This document shows positions 27,101 to 42,100 of a stretch of 64,000 nucleotides of DNA, piece after piece (the first letter of the stretch is position 1; every line of letters starts with the position of its first letter). A model generated the notes under the pieces. That model ran no database searches, was not told the origin of the DNA, and was given only the letters and a program-made list of their open reading frames with translations. Made by a program: the position numbers and the translations under genes. Source of the DNA: Aphelocoma coerulescens (taxonomy: Eukaryota; Chordata; Aves; Passeriformes; Corvidae); the NCBI RefSeq assembly GCF_041296385.1, contig NC_091014.1, forward strand, positions 67,828,578 to 67,892,577, read 5' to 3'.

Positions 27101-30100
27101 GCCACAGCTTCTCTGGGTAACCTGTGCCAGGGCCTCAGCACCCTCACAGGGAACAATTTCTTTCATAAATGTTTCCTTTAACTAAAACAGCCTCTCACCC
27201 TTACTGTGCAAACAAAGACAAGTCAAAAACATGTTAGGACATCAAAATGTGCTGGTCTACATCTGACTTCTCTTTCTTATGCTAGCTGTATGGCTCTGAT
27301 GGTTATTTTAAATGCCCACCTCCTCATGAAGATATTGTAATATAGGATAAGCCCACACTGAAAAACATACAACAGAGAACCAAAATAGTCAGGCAAATTT
27401 CAGTTGAAAACAGTTATCAAGAAGACAAAACAATCTTCCAAACTTTCCTTGTTGTTTAGGGTTCATATTTTTTTCCTTTTTCTACTAACTTATCAAAGTT
27501 TTAGAAATAGCTTTATTTCAGCAGTCAGAATGCAATAAAATATTTCATTTAAATTTTAAACCTTAATTTTGTGTCAGTCACTGGGAATGGAAAGAAACTC
27601 ATTTCCTACTTTTGGAGTGTCTGGATTTTGTACTCTCTGTTCTTCTCCTCTCTCTCCCCAGAAAGGTGGTTAACACTCCATTTGTATATTTATTAATATT
27701 TTCCAATGGGAAAAACCTGAAGTGCAGTAAACTAATCTGAGAAAGCATATTTTTCCCCACACTTCTGCACATATGTTATGATTTCTCTTTTCTGCTCTGC
27801 AAAAGGGTGACAACTATGGAGAATTTCCCACCTTCCAGATAATCAAAGACAGAAGAAGAAGAATTATTTTTATGACATATTGAACATTTTTATTTGCTAG
27901 AAATCAAAACAATGTAAAATACTAAGTCAAGATGAACTGGACAACTTATTTTTCAGTTGAAAGAAATTAGGTTTTGTCTTCAAGCTAATAAGTTATCCAT
28001 GAACCTTGATAACTTTCATGTGCTACTGTACCACAAAAGAAAAAAAAAATCTTCAGTAAGAAGGTACAATTTCTTCCAGAACAATGATATGTGCTAATAT
28101 TTATGGGAACACACATTGAGTGATCTGTTACTTCCCACAGACCTTCCTGCAAACAGCAGCTCACCTCTGTGAGTTCTTGTAAATTAGGCAGGATTACAGA
28201 GCACCAATAAGGGAGACTGACCAGGAAAATGGTTATTCCTTTTTCCAGTCCCTTTATTGCTCACCTCTGTTGGTATAAGCCTGGAAAACACAGACTTTGA
28301 CTTTGATTTGACTTTGCAGAGCTTTGTCTGTGTTCCCAGAATCTGTGTTAGAAAAGGACAGGATGGAAAGGAGATCCTGGTCACCATCCCAAATCCTTCT
28401 CTAGTGGGGAAGCACAAAGCCTCATTGAAGAGTGCAGAAATAAGAAAAAAAGGCACTCCCAAACCTCATCCCATTGGGTGAGGAGGAGAAAACTGCTCTT
28501 TGACAATGAGCTGGCAGGTTCCTGTGGAGCCAGGAGTCAAACACAGGGCAAAGGGGACACACTGAAGGGAGACTGGGCTGATCCTGTCTTTGCATGGCAG
28601 TGGCTACAAGATATCTCTACATGGGCTTCTCCTGTCCTGGCTTTGGTGCACCTTGTAATTTTTACTCTCTGCCAGAAGGGAACAAGTAATTCCAGGCTGA
28701 GTTTAGTGAAGATTAAACCATACTGTCATCTAGTGGAGAGAGAACTTATTTTACTAGTAGTTTTTAAAAATTACTGAGCCTGATCCTACAATCCAAAACC
28801 TGACAAACCACCTTGTTGAATTCAGGGGTGTGTTTCACATCACTGCAAAGTCAGCTGGAGTTTCCAATTCCAAAAGGCCAAAGACTGTTCTGGTGCCAAC
28901 AATTTTATGAAACAATTGTTTGTTCCAACTTACTGAAAAAGAATATGAAATACTGTAGCAAACATGAAGGTTAATTACTGTGAGTTTTTTTCCTGTGGTT
29001 ATCATAGTTGGTTTTCCACAATTATGTCAAAAGTGTACTATTACCATATCCCAGAACTGAAACCAAAAATCTCAAGCTCCTTCACCGAATCAAAGGTCTG
29101 AGTGTTAGATGCAAAGAAAAACCTGTTCACCCTTGAGCTCTTGGAATTTTACAAGTACACAAGCTTTTCTAAGTTTTCTTATCTCACTATTATTTAGGAA
29201 TATTTTTCATGTAAAGGACAGACATTTACAGACTGAAATGTGAAAAGAAGCAACACTTGTTTTTAAAACAGTGGTGGAAATTTATGGGTGACTTCAGATT
29301 CTGTTCTGTCTTTTTCACCTCAAAGACATTTCACAAGCCTGGGCTTTTGTCTAGAGCTGGCATTTTATTCTGGAGTAGAATCTATTTATATAAATGTGTG
29401 TTTATCAGCAAAATACAGTAGCAATGTTCAAAATATATGTTTATATTAGTACTAGAAATTACTGTCTAATGAGAACTCGGGGGAGCTGTTTTTCTAGTAA
29501 GATAATTGATGGAATTTGGGGGTAGAAAACACTTAAAATAACGATGAAATTTGAGGGTTACAGTGGGAAATAACCCTGGGCTCCAGAAAGCCTCTTTTCA
29601 GTGGGGGGAGGGGGGGGGGGGGAAGAAAAGTGTACTTAGTACACCACCTGCAATTCCAAGACACACTCTGGCATCATCTTAGCAAGTTTCATGCTCTACA
29701 TTCCTTCTCACAGAGAACCTTCAATTTGGTACAACCCACAGGAAGGCAACTGGAAAGATGGAGACTTGACAAGGAAGAACCAGTTATCAGCAGGAAGGGT
29801 GGCTGGATCAGAGAATCCCAGAATGGTTTGGGTTGGAAGGGACCTTAAAGATCATCTCATTCCAACCCTCCTGCCATGGACAGGGACACCTTCCACTATC
29901 CCAGGTTGCTCTGAGCCCCATCCAGCCTGGCCTTGGACACTCCCGGGATGGGGCAGCCACAGCTTCTCTGGGCAACCTGTGCCAGGGCCTCAGCACCCTC
30001 ACAAGTAAAGACTTTTTACTTCATACCCAATCTAAACCTGCTCTGTGTCAGTGTGAAGCCATTGCCCCTTGTCCTGTCACTCCAGGCCCTTGTCAAGAGT

Positions 30101-33100
30101 CTCTCTCCATCTTTCCTGTGGGCTCCCTTCAGGCACTGCAAGGCCACAATGAGGTCACCCCAAAGCCTTCTCTTCTCCAGGCACAACAATCCCAATTCTC
30201 TCAGCCTTTTTTTCGAGGAGAGGTGCTCCATTCCTCTGATCAACCTGAATATGGGCATGTGTACTTCTGTCTCTGAGAAAGTTCAGCAAGACTGAGGAGG
30301 GGTTTAAGCAGAGCTGAAGGAAAACATAAACTCATTTTGATTATGAATTATTTTTACGAGCTTAAGTTCAACTTCAATGCAGGTATACTAATACACATTC
30401 TTTAAGCCAGCCACAGCTTGACAGTCAATACTTCATAACCACTTATTCCCAAGCTGCAAGAAGACTGTTGGTAGGACAGAATGAAGCCAAGAAAGCAAAG
30501 AGGACCAGCTTCTCCCTGCTGTATTGAAACCTGCTTACCATCCCTTTTGGACAGAGGCACCCAGATACACAGCCATGGCTGATGCACTCCAAGTCATAGT
30601 TCTGGCAGGTCTTGGTACATTCCACTCCTTCTGCTCGTGGGTTGTTGGCAGGACAGATAATTTTTTCCATGGGGACTCTGCATATCAAGCTCCTTTTTAC
30701 TTTAAAGAAATTAGTTTACAGAAATTGCAATTAGAACTCAAGTATTGTTGGCATAGTATTTTTCTAAAAAGTGGATCAAGACTTTGATTAGAAAATTTAG
30801 AATATAGCCTGGAGCAACACCACTACACATGATATGGCAAAGAAAACAGCCCCTACCTCCCATGGAGTGACCTCAGGCTGCCATGAAAGCGGGTATTTAA
30901 TTCTGACACAAAAAAGCTGCACTAGACATACAAATGCAATTTCAGACTGCTCTGGGGCTATGCAAACACCTGTAGGCACTGTACAAAGTCAGAAAATTCA
31001 TATTCTGAGAAGCAACAGCATTGTATATTATTCTAGTTAGACCAGTTTCCCATAACAATGCCCTGAGCTTAAATACAAACTCTGAGACTTCAGGATCTGA
31101 GAGATCAGAGTGTCCCAAGAAGCTCTAGGATATTATTTCAAGTGGTACTAGCAATATGCCTCTCTGAGGTTTTCTCAGTCTTGACATACTAATATCAGGA
31201 AAAGTACATCTTAGGAGCATTAAGGGAAGAGTTTGGTGAGATATTCACCTGGAAGGCTTCACCTGAAGAACAGGTGACCCAACCAGTGACACTGTCACTG
31301 GTGTCCTAGCAAGCAACATTAAGCAGGTCACTGCCCTGTACCTACAGAGGGATTTACAGTGTTTTCCACTAGCAGGTGGTTTATCCTTAGAAGGTGCAAA
31401 GACAAACAATAACCCTTTGTCTCCAAGGCACAGGCTAATATCAACCACAAATTTCCTCCAGACCCCATGTACAGGTGCATTTGTCAGTGTGCCATGGAAG
31501 ACACCATGTTTGGCTCTACTGGTGTTCCCATAGGGATCATAGCTTACCCTGAGTTGGAAGGCACCCACAAGGATCACCAAGTCCAACTCCTGGATATTCC
31601 CAGGCCTTCCCAAAGCCACACTAGCCCTGTCCCCTCTGAGATGCATCCAGTCTCAAACCCCCTATCCCATGGCAATCCCATAAGCTCTATCCATGTATCA
31701 GTGGGAAACCCCAAAAGATCCCAGAGCACTTCTGGCCTTTCTCCAATGCTGCAAGCCCCAATTAGATGTTGGAAGTGTTCCCGTGCACATCTCACAGTCA
31801 AATATTTGATAAACCTGTCCACTGATGGGAAACGTGGCAGCTGTCAGTCTCCAGGAGGTTTCATGGAGATTCCTGCTGGCTGGAAAGCACACTGGGAACC
31901 TGGCAGCAGTGTAACCTTCAGGCCACAAAAAGCCTCATTTGCACCAGAAAAGAGAGTCTGCATCCCATTAGTGAGAAGCAGAAGGCATAAAGCTGATGAG
32001 TTACTGATGTCTTGTGATCCTCAAATAGCAACTGGGGACCTCAGATCCCTGCCAAGGCATCCTTTAACCTCTTCAGCTCAAGAGAGACTGCAGTGGCTAA
32101 TTATAATTTTGAGAGGTGAGATTCAATGAGCCCTGCACCCTCCCACACAACCCTTTTGTTTCTATCCCATAAAAAAGAATTATAAAAAGTCTCACAGTAT
32201 CACATCTGTTGCAAACTCTGGAACTTCTTCTCCAATCTACACTACCAAGAGACTGAAGAGGAAAAAAAAAAGTCAAAGTAAAATATTAATTTTTTAAGGC
32301 ATACTAACTTCTGGGAGATGGCCTCTCATCAGCAAAAACATCAGCCAGGAAAGCACCAGGAGCTCTGTTTGTACTGCAGTGCATGAATCCATTCTCACAA
32401 TAGCTAAGAAAAACAAACAGAGCTTATATTTAATGAAATGGCATTTAGCTTTCACCCACACTGATTTTCAGTCAACAGGGAACTTGTCAGAATACAAAAC
32501 TACACCTCACTGAGGCTGAGCCGCTGCTCTCCATCCACTGTGTCTGTCAACGTTAAAGGCAAACTTTCCTTAAGGGAGCTGATGGGATACAGTGGCATGG
32601 CAACCCAGCTGCCTACTGGCCCTGTCCTGCTAGATCCAGTGCAGCTGCACAGGGATAAAGCTGGGCAAGACAATAGCCAGCTTTGCTGTGGAAAGAGGTA
32701 AGGGACCACCTAGCTCCTGAAACTTGGGATTTTTGTGGTAGAGAGGAAAAGGAGAAAACGCTGTTCCCAAAACTGGGCTTCACCACCGATTGCATTCCCA
32801 CTCCAAGTGTACTGCTACTCAATTTAACAATTAGAAATGCTTTTTAATACTAGTATCTTTGACAAGAGGTAATTAGGTTTTAACAGTTAAGAAGTGTATC
32901 ACGGTACATTAAAGTGACATTTTAAAAGCCCACAAAGTACCTATTGTCAGTAATTAAGCTCCATTTCTAACTGGCAGGAACTGTTCATGGAATAGGGCCT
33001 AATACAGAGTAATTCTGAGTAAGGTGGCATTTGAAATTAGGTGGAGAGAGATGCAACAGCAAAACTCACCATTTGGTTTGTTGGAGGCAAAACCTTGCCT

Positions 33101-36100
33101 TTTCTTAAACTAGTTTCAGTGGATGCACGGGAACTGACGCAGTTAACAACTCAAGCCATCCAAAAAATTGGAGTGAGGGGTGTAGGGAAGGGTTACGAAC
33201 AGTGCACTTACCACATGGAGTAATGATCTGAGAAGACATCCTCTGGCTGGAAGATCTCCCCATCATAGTAGCAGGAGCACTGGGACTTGGGCACACACTG
33301 CTCGTGCTCATCCAGGTAGTGCCCAGGGGGACAGTAGCAGCCCTCCAGGCAGAGCTGCTCACAGTCCTCCTCTGGGTAGGACAGGGACCGGCATGTCTGG
33401 TTGCATGGCGTCCCACACTGCTGGTACACCTGGCCTTCAGGACAGGCCATTGCTGGTGAAACACATGAGGGAAAACAGCATTTGATCTAAAACCAGCTAA
33501 AGGAAAAGCTGCCTAAACCAGACGGGGAAGCCTGGGATTAAAAGGTATTTGCTCAATTTACTCATCAATGGAGTATTACACCATCCTCCCTTAACTGCAG
33601 CACTGGTGCAGCCTCAGGCACTGCTTATATATACACACAAACAAAACATTACAAAAGGAAGTTCCCAATAATGCCAGGACTTGACTACAACCTTTGTGAT
33701 GGAAATCCAGCCACAAAATTTCACCCAGAACATGAAACACAAGTGCTGTCCAACCTCTATTATTATTTGGATCACGGTCAGGATAACCTAATTGAAGCTC
33801 TTCAGTACCTAAAGGGAACCTACAAAAGAAGGAGAGAGGCTGTCGACAAGGGCCTGGAGTGATGGGACAAGAAGGAATGGCTTCACACTGACAGAGAGGA
33901 GTTTTAGAACGGACATTGGGAAGAAATTCTTCCCTGTGAGGGTGCTGAGGCCCTGGCACAGGTTGCCCAGAGAAGCTGTGGCTGCCCCATCCCTGGAAGT
34001 GTTCCAGGCCAGGCTGGATGGAGCTCAGAGCAACCTGGGGTAGTGGAAGGAGTCAGCCCATCGCAGGGAGGTGTTGGAATGAGATGGTCTTTAAGGTCCC
34101 TTCCTACCCAAACCATTCCATGATTCCATGCATTTAGGAGCACTACAAGTGTGATGTACACACTCACACCTCTCTTCCTTTGCAACAATCTGGTCAAAGT
34201 AAGTAGAAAAGTAGTAGAAAAGTACTTTTCAGCTTTGATAAGCAGGTGTGCTGCAACACGTTACAGCCTCACATCCCAGAAGTGCTCCACGATTTCTATG
34301 GAAACAGGAGCAAATAATGAAGTAATTTAGCAATCATGAAGCCAAACCTTGATACTAACGATTTTTGATGATGAATTCTTTTATATGGAGACTAACTATG
34401 GCCTTTTGAGCCATTTTGGCTTCTTTGTTTATTACTTCCTCTTTCTCCAGGGCCGATTTTGAGGCATTCACCTGTGCACACATCAGCATCAGCACTAGGT
34501 GGCAGCTATGACAACACATTGCAGAAGACAAGAAAACGAGATAGTTTTATCAAGAGTTTGAATTTAACACGCCTCCTGATAACCAGGATTTACACTGTCG
34601 TTTGTAGCAACCTTCCACAGCAAACAGTACGGTGATGAGGAAGGCTGTTCAGGGAAGCAGCTGCAAATCAAAGCTGGCGCATTTGTACCTTGCTAAAACC
34701 AAGATGCAAGGGTTACAAGAGAAAGCCCTTCCTCTTGTCATCCCTGCAGAACGATGTGATAATCCCTACCCTCTTCTGTGAGCACACGTCCCTGGGGACT
34801 CTGGCAGGCATTGAACAACAGGATGGGCCTGCAGCCTCAGCCAGGTGTTCACTGGACTAGCAAAGCAAGGCCTACATGCTGACCAGGCTCTCATGGTCAC
34901 CTCCACAAAACTCTTCTGAAATGAAGAATTATTCCTGCCTACTGAAGAGACACATGATTGCATTAACACCTCCCCAGCTTCTCTTGAGGCTCCTGCAGCC
35001 CCATACATGGGAGTGTAACACCCTAAACTGAGGATCCAGCCCAGAAGCATCTAAGGTGACTTGAACCCTTCTTCAGAGCAAAGGTCACCCAAGTCTGGGA
35101 CTTGTGCCCAAACTATTTAATGTGCCTTTCACAACACAGCCCAAGAAATGTGTGTTCATCAATACAGCAAATGCTTCCTAACTCTGGACTAAGCAGCAGA
35201 TAGATTCACTCACTCTTACAGGAGTCTTTGGCAGCCATCCACAGAAACGTGCTTCTAATTTACATAAACTTGATTTTTGCAGCAAATCAAACACTGAACA
35301 GGCACAGCCCAGGGCTAAGGACCATTTTAAAAACAACTTTCATCACTAAAGGCACGTTACAGGAGGACAACCATGAAGCCTCAGCCAAAAGTATTATTTG
35401 CTACCCATGAACCTCTGGAAACATGGAATTGGTTGGGCAGATTGCAGATGGGTGCATCAGTTTATTAGAGTTTCAAGATTCAAAATAAGATGGGATAACC
35501 AAGCCCAACAGTCTGCCCTACCTTCTAGTCAGTGGTAACACTCCCTGTCCACAGGGACAACTTTGCAGTGGGTCCCTTTCTTAGACAAAGCGTTGTAATT
35601 CATGTGTGGGAACAGCTTCAAACAAAGACAGTAGGTTTAGATTGGATATTAGGAAAAAATTCTTCCCTATGAGGGTGCTGAGGCCCTGGCACAGGGTTCC
35701 CAGAGAAACTGTGACCACCCCATCCCTGGAAGTGTTCAAGAACAGGCTGAATGGAACTTGGAAAAACCTGGCCTAGTGGAAGGTGTCCCTTGGAACAAGA
35801 CGATTTTTAAGGTCCCGTTCAAACCAAACCATTCTATGATTTTCCTTGCCCATGCACCTCCTAAAATTTTCAAAACATCCCCTATTTTTCCAGTTATGCT
35901 TCCCAAAGCCATGCTTACACTCCACATCCCAATACACTGCTCTATCCCTTCCCAGCAACATCTGTTTTTAACCACAAAAAGGCAAGACAACTGACCTGGG
36001 AGAGGCCTGTTGTCTGTACACTGTGTAATACACTGTCACTAAGAAAAACCCATCCCATTGTTGCCAGGAAAATGAGAAGAAAAGGCAAGGTGCATCTAGT

Positions 36101-39100
36101 CTATGTGGATGCCTCCTGTAAAACCAAAATAGCTCAGTGCTGTGCTCTGAAGCACAGCCTATCCCAGGAATAAGATAAGAAACAGTGGGAAAGCATTGGA
36201 AAAAATGTGTCTGCATCAAACAGCTCATGCAGCTTTTGTGGGTGGGTTTTCAAACCAGAGTGAAAGGGACAAACAATGACCAGTTCCTCAAGTAACACAA
36301 GGTGAAAATGTTGGCACCTCTGGGTGAAGGTGCACCCTGTCAGGACTAGATTTAACACAGCTTCTCCACCATGCTGAGGCCCAGCATGCACGGCACCCAT
36401 CCTCAAATGCTGCTCAGAGCCTGTCCTTAATTTCCTGCTCCATCACTCTTGGATTTTTCCGATACAAATCCTCTTACAGAAGCCATGCAAAGTCACAAGG
36501 TGCCCCAGGACTACCACATTAAGGAAAATATTGGGCTTACCAACAGGTCCTAAAATCTGAAGAAAGATCTAGGGAGCTGTTGACTGATTCCCCTGTGCCA
36601 CAGAACAATACACACTTGAGACAGGTAAACAGAAATACTTTGGTTGGAAAAGACTCTAAGATAATTGAATCCAGCCGCTAACCCCACACTGCCAAGTCCA
36701 CCACTAAACCATGTCCCTAAGCACCATATTCACGTGGCTTTTAAATACCTCTAGGGATGGTGAATCAACCATCTGGGCAGTCTGTGCCAGTGCTTGATAA
36801 CCATTTCCATGAAGAATGTTTACATAAAACCTAATCTGAACCTCCCTGGTAAAACCTGAGGCCGTTTCCTCTCCTCTTGTCACTTGTGTCCTGGGAGCAG
36901 ACCTCGACCCCGACCTGGCTGCACCCTCCTCTTGGGGAGTTGTGGAGAGCCAGAAGGTCCCCCTGAGCCTCCTTTTCTTCAGGCTTAAGCCCCTGGCTCA
37001 GTCACTCCTTATCAGATTTGTGCTCCAGACCCTTCCCCAGCTCAGTTCCCTTCTCTGGACACGCTCCAGCCCCTCAATGCCTTTCTTGTCCTGAGGGGCC
37101 CAGAGCTGCCCCAGGATCTGAGGTGTGGCCCCAGCAGTGCCCAGCACAGGGGACAGTCACTGCCCCGGCCCTGCTGCCACCCCATGGCTGGCACAGCCCA
37201 GGGGCCATTGGCCTCTTGGCCCCCTGGGCACACCTGGGCTCATGTCCAGCCGCTGTCCCCAGCACCCCCAGGGCCTTTCCCAGCTTTCCAGCCCCTCTGC
37301 CCCAGCCTGGAGCTGCAGGGGGTTGGTGTGACCCAAGGCAGGACCAGGCCCTTGGCCTTGTGGACCCTCAGACCTCTGGTCTGGGCCCATGGATCCAGCC
37401 TGTCCAGATCCCTCTGCAGAGCCTTCCTGCCCTCCAGCAGATCCACACTCACACCCAGCTGGGTGCCATCTGAGAAATGACTGAGGATGCACTCGATCCC
37501 CTCACCCAGATCCTTGGTTAAAGTATTAAATAAAACTGGCCCAAACACTGAGCCCTGGGGAACCCCTCCAGTGACCAGCCACCAGCTGGGTTTAACTCCA
37601 TCCACCACCACTCTCTGGACTCAGCCATTCAGCCTGGGGTTTACCCAATTTTTTACATGCAGGTGCATGAAAGACCCTTCACAGCATGGCCTGCCTGCTC
37701 CTCCCTTGCAGCATGAAGGGTAAGCTCTGGTGCTTATTCACAGTGGGCTGCAGAAGTATGAGTCAGGTCTTAAATAATCAAACTGCAACTAAAATAATTT
37801 CAAAGATAAGGACACTGAATGCACTTGATAGCTTGACACACAGCAGAAATGCTGTGCTACACTAATGACTTTGCTCCCTGGCACTTATCCACTCCAAATC
37901 AAGCAAACTGGCTCTGTCAAGTCATTTCCCAAGAAACCAAATCTCTGGGGATGAGGGTAGGGGTGGAGCACACATTCAGCGAACTGGGCCATCAGCACAA
38001 ATTACACAACCTGCACATTCACATCTCAAGCCCATTAAAAAAGAGGGATTGCTCTCCTTCATGTGACAGGAGATGTCTAGGGCACCAGGATTATTTAATG
38101 GGGGCTGATGGATCTGCAATCAGGGAAATCGTCACTTTGTGAGAGCACAAAGCTCTCTGTAATGCATAGAAAGGAAGAAGCAGCTCTGCACTATTAAAGA
38201 TTAATTGTGAAAATTGACTTGTTCAATTACAGAAAGAGCAATGGGGCATTATCGCTGTTCTTTCTTTCAGCCTCCAGACCTGCAGAGTTCTGAAAGGATT
38301 TTTATTACATTACTGTTCCACTATCTGAACATTTACATAAACTAGGTAAAATCTTATAAAACCATGCAGCAGTTTAATATAAACTGGGTTTGTTCTCATT
38401 CACAGCAAACACTTTCCAGCCTGCAGAAGTTGTGGTTACTGACCTTGCAGACCTACCAGGTCAAATGCCAGTGACCTCTCTCTTTTCCACTTTCTACACA
38501 CTCAGTTTATAAATGTTTTTCCCACCGTCTGTTTGGGAAGAAGTAGCAGAACAAATCTGGAGAGCTGCCAAGCACACATGCTTTCCCCCAAATTTTTCAA
38601 TTGTCTTCTTTCCTTAATAACAAAGTTGCTCAGGAAAATGGAAAAACATTCACTTCACAAATATTTATGGGGAAAGTATGTCTGTGCTCAATCAAAATTA
38701 CGTGGCAATTTCCTACCACATTGACCTAACAGAGAAATAAAAGAAATATAAGGTGTTGGATTCTTCTGCTCCTGCCTCTTAGCAGATTGGCTATTAATCT
38801 TGCCCTGGAAAAGAGAGAGATGTCGGAGAGGCTGTGGGACCTCTGTTTTTGCAGATATTCAAAATTTGTCTGGACAAGACATCAGGCAATCTACAGTAAT
38901 TTAGCCCTGCTGTGAGAAGGGCTGGTGCCACAAGATTGCCAAAATTCTCTTCTGATACAAGTTTGTCTTGCCCTTCTGTGCTTCCTCCATAACCCCACAT
39001 TCAGCTAAAGTCAGGAGTCACTGATGATGTCAGGACCTGGGAAGCTTGGGCCTCAAAAAAAGGCAATTCGTGGATTACTACAAATCACTTGGGAGATTTC

Positions 39101-42100
39101 TACCCTGGGACATTCAAAAAGTTTCCAGGTGAGTAGCTGAAAATGGAAATCCAGGCAAAAGTTCTGTGGAGGTGTGTCAGATCACTGCTTCTCTCCCCCA
39201 CTGCTGAGTAGTCCCTGGGCTTTTGCATCCTTACCAGTGGGGACTAAAGATTTACTCTCATCATTTGCCATAAGGAAAACCTGGCATCTTATTCTAGATC
39301 TTTCATGCAATTCTGTTGCCAGAAAAACTCCTTCAGGATGAGGAAAAGAAGCGGGTTTGGGCAGCACTGCACTTACGGCAGAAGTCGGGTTGTCTCCACG
39401 GCACCAGGATGCTCTTCCTGGCACAGGCTGCTGCATAATTAGCAATGGCAGAGCACAGGCAATCCTTGCCACTGGAGCAGGAGCAAACATCAAAGCGGCA
39501 GTTCTTCACATAGGGAGTGGGACTGACTTCATGGTGGCAAGGCTCAAAGGCAGGAGACAGCAGAACTGAGCAGGATTCCTCAGCATATTTGGCTAAAAAG
39601 AGAAAAATGACATGCTCACACTGAATCAATCAGTGGCTTTCAAGGAAAGCTAGAGGAGCCACAGTAAGCATTTTCTTTTCATTTTATAAAAGGAAAAAAA
39701 CAAACAAAAAACTAACCACACAAGAATAAAACAGCATCAGGCAGGCACAGATAGCATCACAGCTCATATGTCATGAGCTCTACTGAAAGAATAATGTTCC
39801 ACTAGGAAAACAAATCAAGGAAAAGCAATGCTTTTATATTCTCCTAGCACTATTTCTGGTGCTCTAATTCCTTTTACAGGGCCTCTGCTTTCTGCTGCCT
39901 TTTTACATTTGCAAAATTAAACTAATTTTTGTTTTCAATTTTCACAAAATACTACGTTTTCCTTAGGAAGCCTGCATCAATATAAGTCTCTTTGTGGTTT
40001 TTTTTTTTGTTGTTGCTGTTGTTTGTTGGGTTTTTTTAAACATATATTACAGTCATCCTGGTGGTAAACAACATTAGCTTCTTTTCTTTATTTTCCTTTT
40101 CTTTATGTAAATGGAAGATCACCATTTGCTGCACACGTTAATTTTGGGTAGAGTTCAGTACCTAAATGAGGATTGAGATTGCAGGGGTCACTGTCTTGTT
40201 TTAACAAGTCCTGGCAGTCTGCATTGAGCTTCCAGGAGTTCCCAAAGTCTTCCAGAAGGGATTCCACCATGCCAGAAGGTGTAAGAAAATCATCCCCTTG
40301 GTTCCCATCATAATTTCCACACAGCCCACACATCCTTTCAGAGTAGACTGGAGACACCTAAGGAACACAACATTAGCCCTCTCATCTTCCAGAACAGGTT
40401 ACCACTGCAGAGCAAGATTTTTTTTTTTAAGGAATGAAACATACACAATTTAGCAGTCAAGAAAATTCTCAAACACACATCAAAATACTACAGACACAAT
40501 GCCATTGTACTGTATTTTTAAACTTCTAACAAAAATGCTACTATTAGTAGCAGCAGGACAATTGTTGCACAGTACAGTGAATTCCAGAGGGTGACTAAGA
40601 GAAAAATAGCTTATTTTTATGCCTTGATCAGCAGTCCAGTTTAGTCTTTCCCTATTTTCCCCTCTCCATTCTTATAAATGAGCAGGGCAACAGTGGTGGT
40701 TGCACCTTTTTTATGTAATTACAATGGCAGTTTGGGGGAAAAGACTGCACCTGGGAGCATTTCACAATTTAAAGGAAAATTGGATGATGAAGGAAATTTA
40801 AACAGGCTGTTTTATCACAAAATTGAGTCAATATTGGAGATGCTCCCTTCAACACTGAGGACCCTGGATAAAATAAGGAATAAACTAATACCCCTAAAGC
40901 TACCTCACATTAGAGCTTCCTCCTGCCTAGAGGAGCTTCAGGCACACTAAAAGCAGAATTGCCAACAACCCATAGAGCAGGTGCACTTTTCACCCTGTTT
41001 TATTCCTGCTGCAAATCAAGGGGCAACTGAAAGGTGACCCTAAACCTAGAGGTAAACAGAGGGAAATCTCCTAAGCAACATCTGCAACACAGAGGCACCA
41101 ATACTCTTATTTTAGTAGGAACTGTCAGTTTCTGTTAGGAGTAAAGCTCTGGTACACTACAAACACTATCAACTACTCAGGAGCCTTGATGCCCTCTGTA
41201 TCCATGTAGTTGAATGCTAGTTTGGGCAGGCTTGCATGAGTAACCAGTGAAACAAACAAAAAAAGGTTAGAAAAATCCACATTTTTAAAGAAAACTGGTT
41301 TTCTGTATAAATAAAAATAAAAAACATTCTCCAAAATATAACCTAATACTACCCACTGTTCAAAAATAGGGGTCAGAGGATTAATATGGAGCATCAAAAA
41401 GAACAGTTAGAGGATAAATATTCTTACTACTAGGAGTGTTACTACTCTTTCATGTACTCTGCAGATGGAGCAATGACTCACACGAGTCCAAATTCTGGTG
41501 TATTCAGGAGTGGAAGCTCAAATCACAAACACAAGGCAGTCACAGAAAAGGGAGCCTTCTTAAGGAACACAGGAAGAATTTTTGCCAGAACAAGGTAATG
41601 GAAGTGTTTCACTTCCTCCAATTGTCAGCAACACCTGGCAACAGGTCAGTCTACAAATCCAGCATAAAGTAACTTTCCAAAAGCAATTAAAGAGATGCTT
41701 TAGATGCCCAGCAAGGGAAGGAGCAGACAATTGGAGAAACTTCCACTGCTTTTATGGGTAGAGGATCTGGAGCAGAAAATCAGGTTTGCTTTCAGTGGGA
41801 CAAAAAATTTCACAGGTTATATAGGTCTCTGACCAGGCAGAAAAATACTCTAAATACTGAGGAAAGCCAAAATTCCTGAGATGTGCCAAGGGACTGAAGT
41901 GAATTATTCTAAGCCCCAAAAGAACTTTTAGGACCCCTGGAGCACAGAGATACAGGTTAAATCAAAACAACAACCACAAACCCACAGATGCTTTCTAAAA
42001 TTATTCTAGACCTTTCTTATCTGTTTTCTTTTCAGCTCTTGAACTCAGTTCTGAACTGGCTTTCATAAACCTTTGTGCTGTGCCAGACATGACATTTAAG

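Larger units (their letters stand above)
23840..30538 (-). other. VWF: VWF intron 18
   Basis: A 6.7 kb intron. It contains a 21-bp minisatellite (25780-25853), three CR1 fragments (26230-26760, 26985-27175 and 29809-30285) and a long G run (29603-29622). The remaining stretches show no recognised feature. Confidence 0.8.
33453..39376 (-). other. VWF: VWF intron 15
   Basis: A 5.9 kb intron rich in CR1: plus-strand copies at 33785-34130, 35625-35845 and 38815-38945, and a long minus-strand copy with reverse transcriptase remains at 36640-37665. Stretches 34140-35600, 35850-36630 and 37670-38800 hold nothing recognised. Confidence 0.8.

Noticed and set aside
31467..32129. 220-codon open frame on the plus strand in intron 17
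   Set aside because: It overlaps a CR1-like 3' end, has no recognisable domain or splice context, and is antisense within a spliced gene. Most likely a chance frame.
37018..37611. Cluster of overlapping open frames on both strands
   Set aside because: All fall inside the GC-rich CR1 copy. Only the minus-strand reverse transcriptase remnant is real homology.
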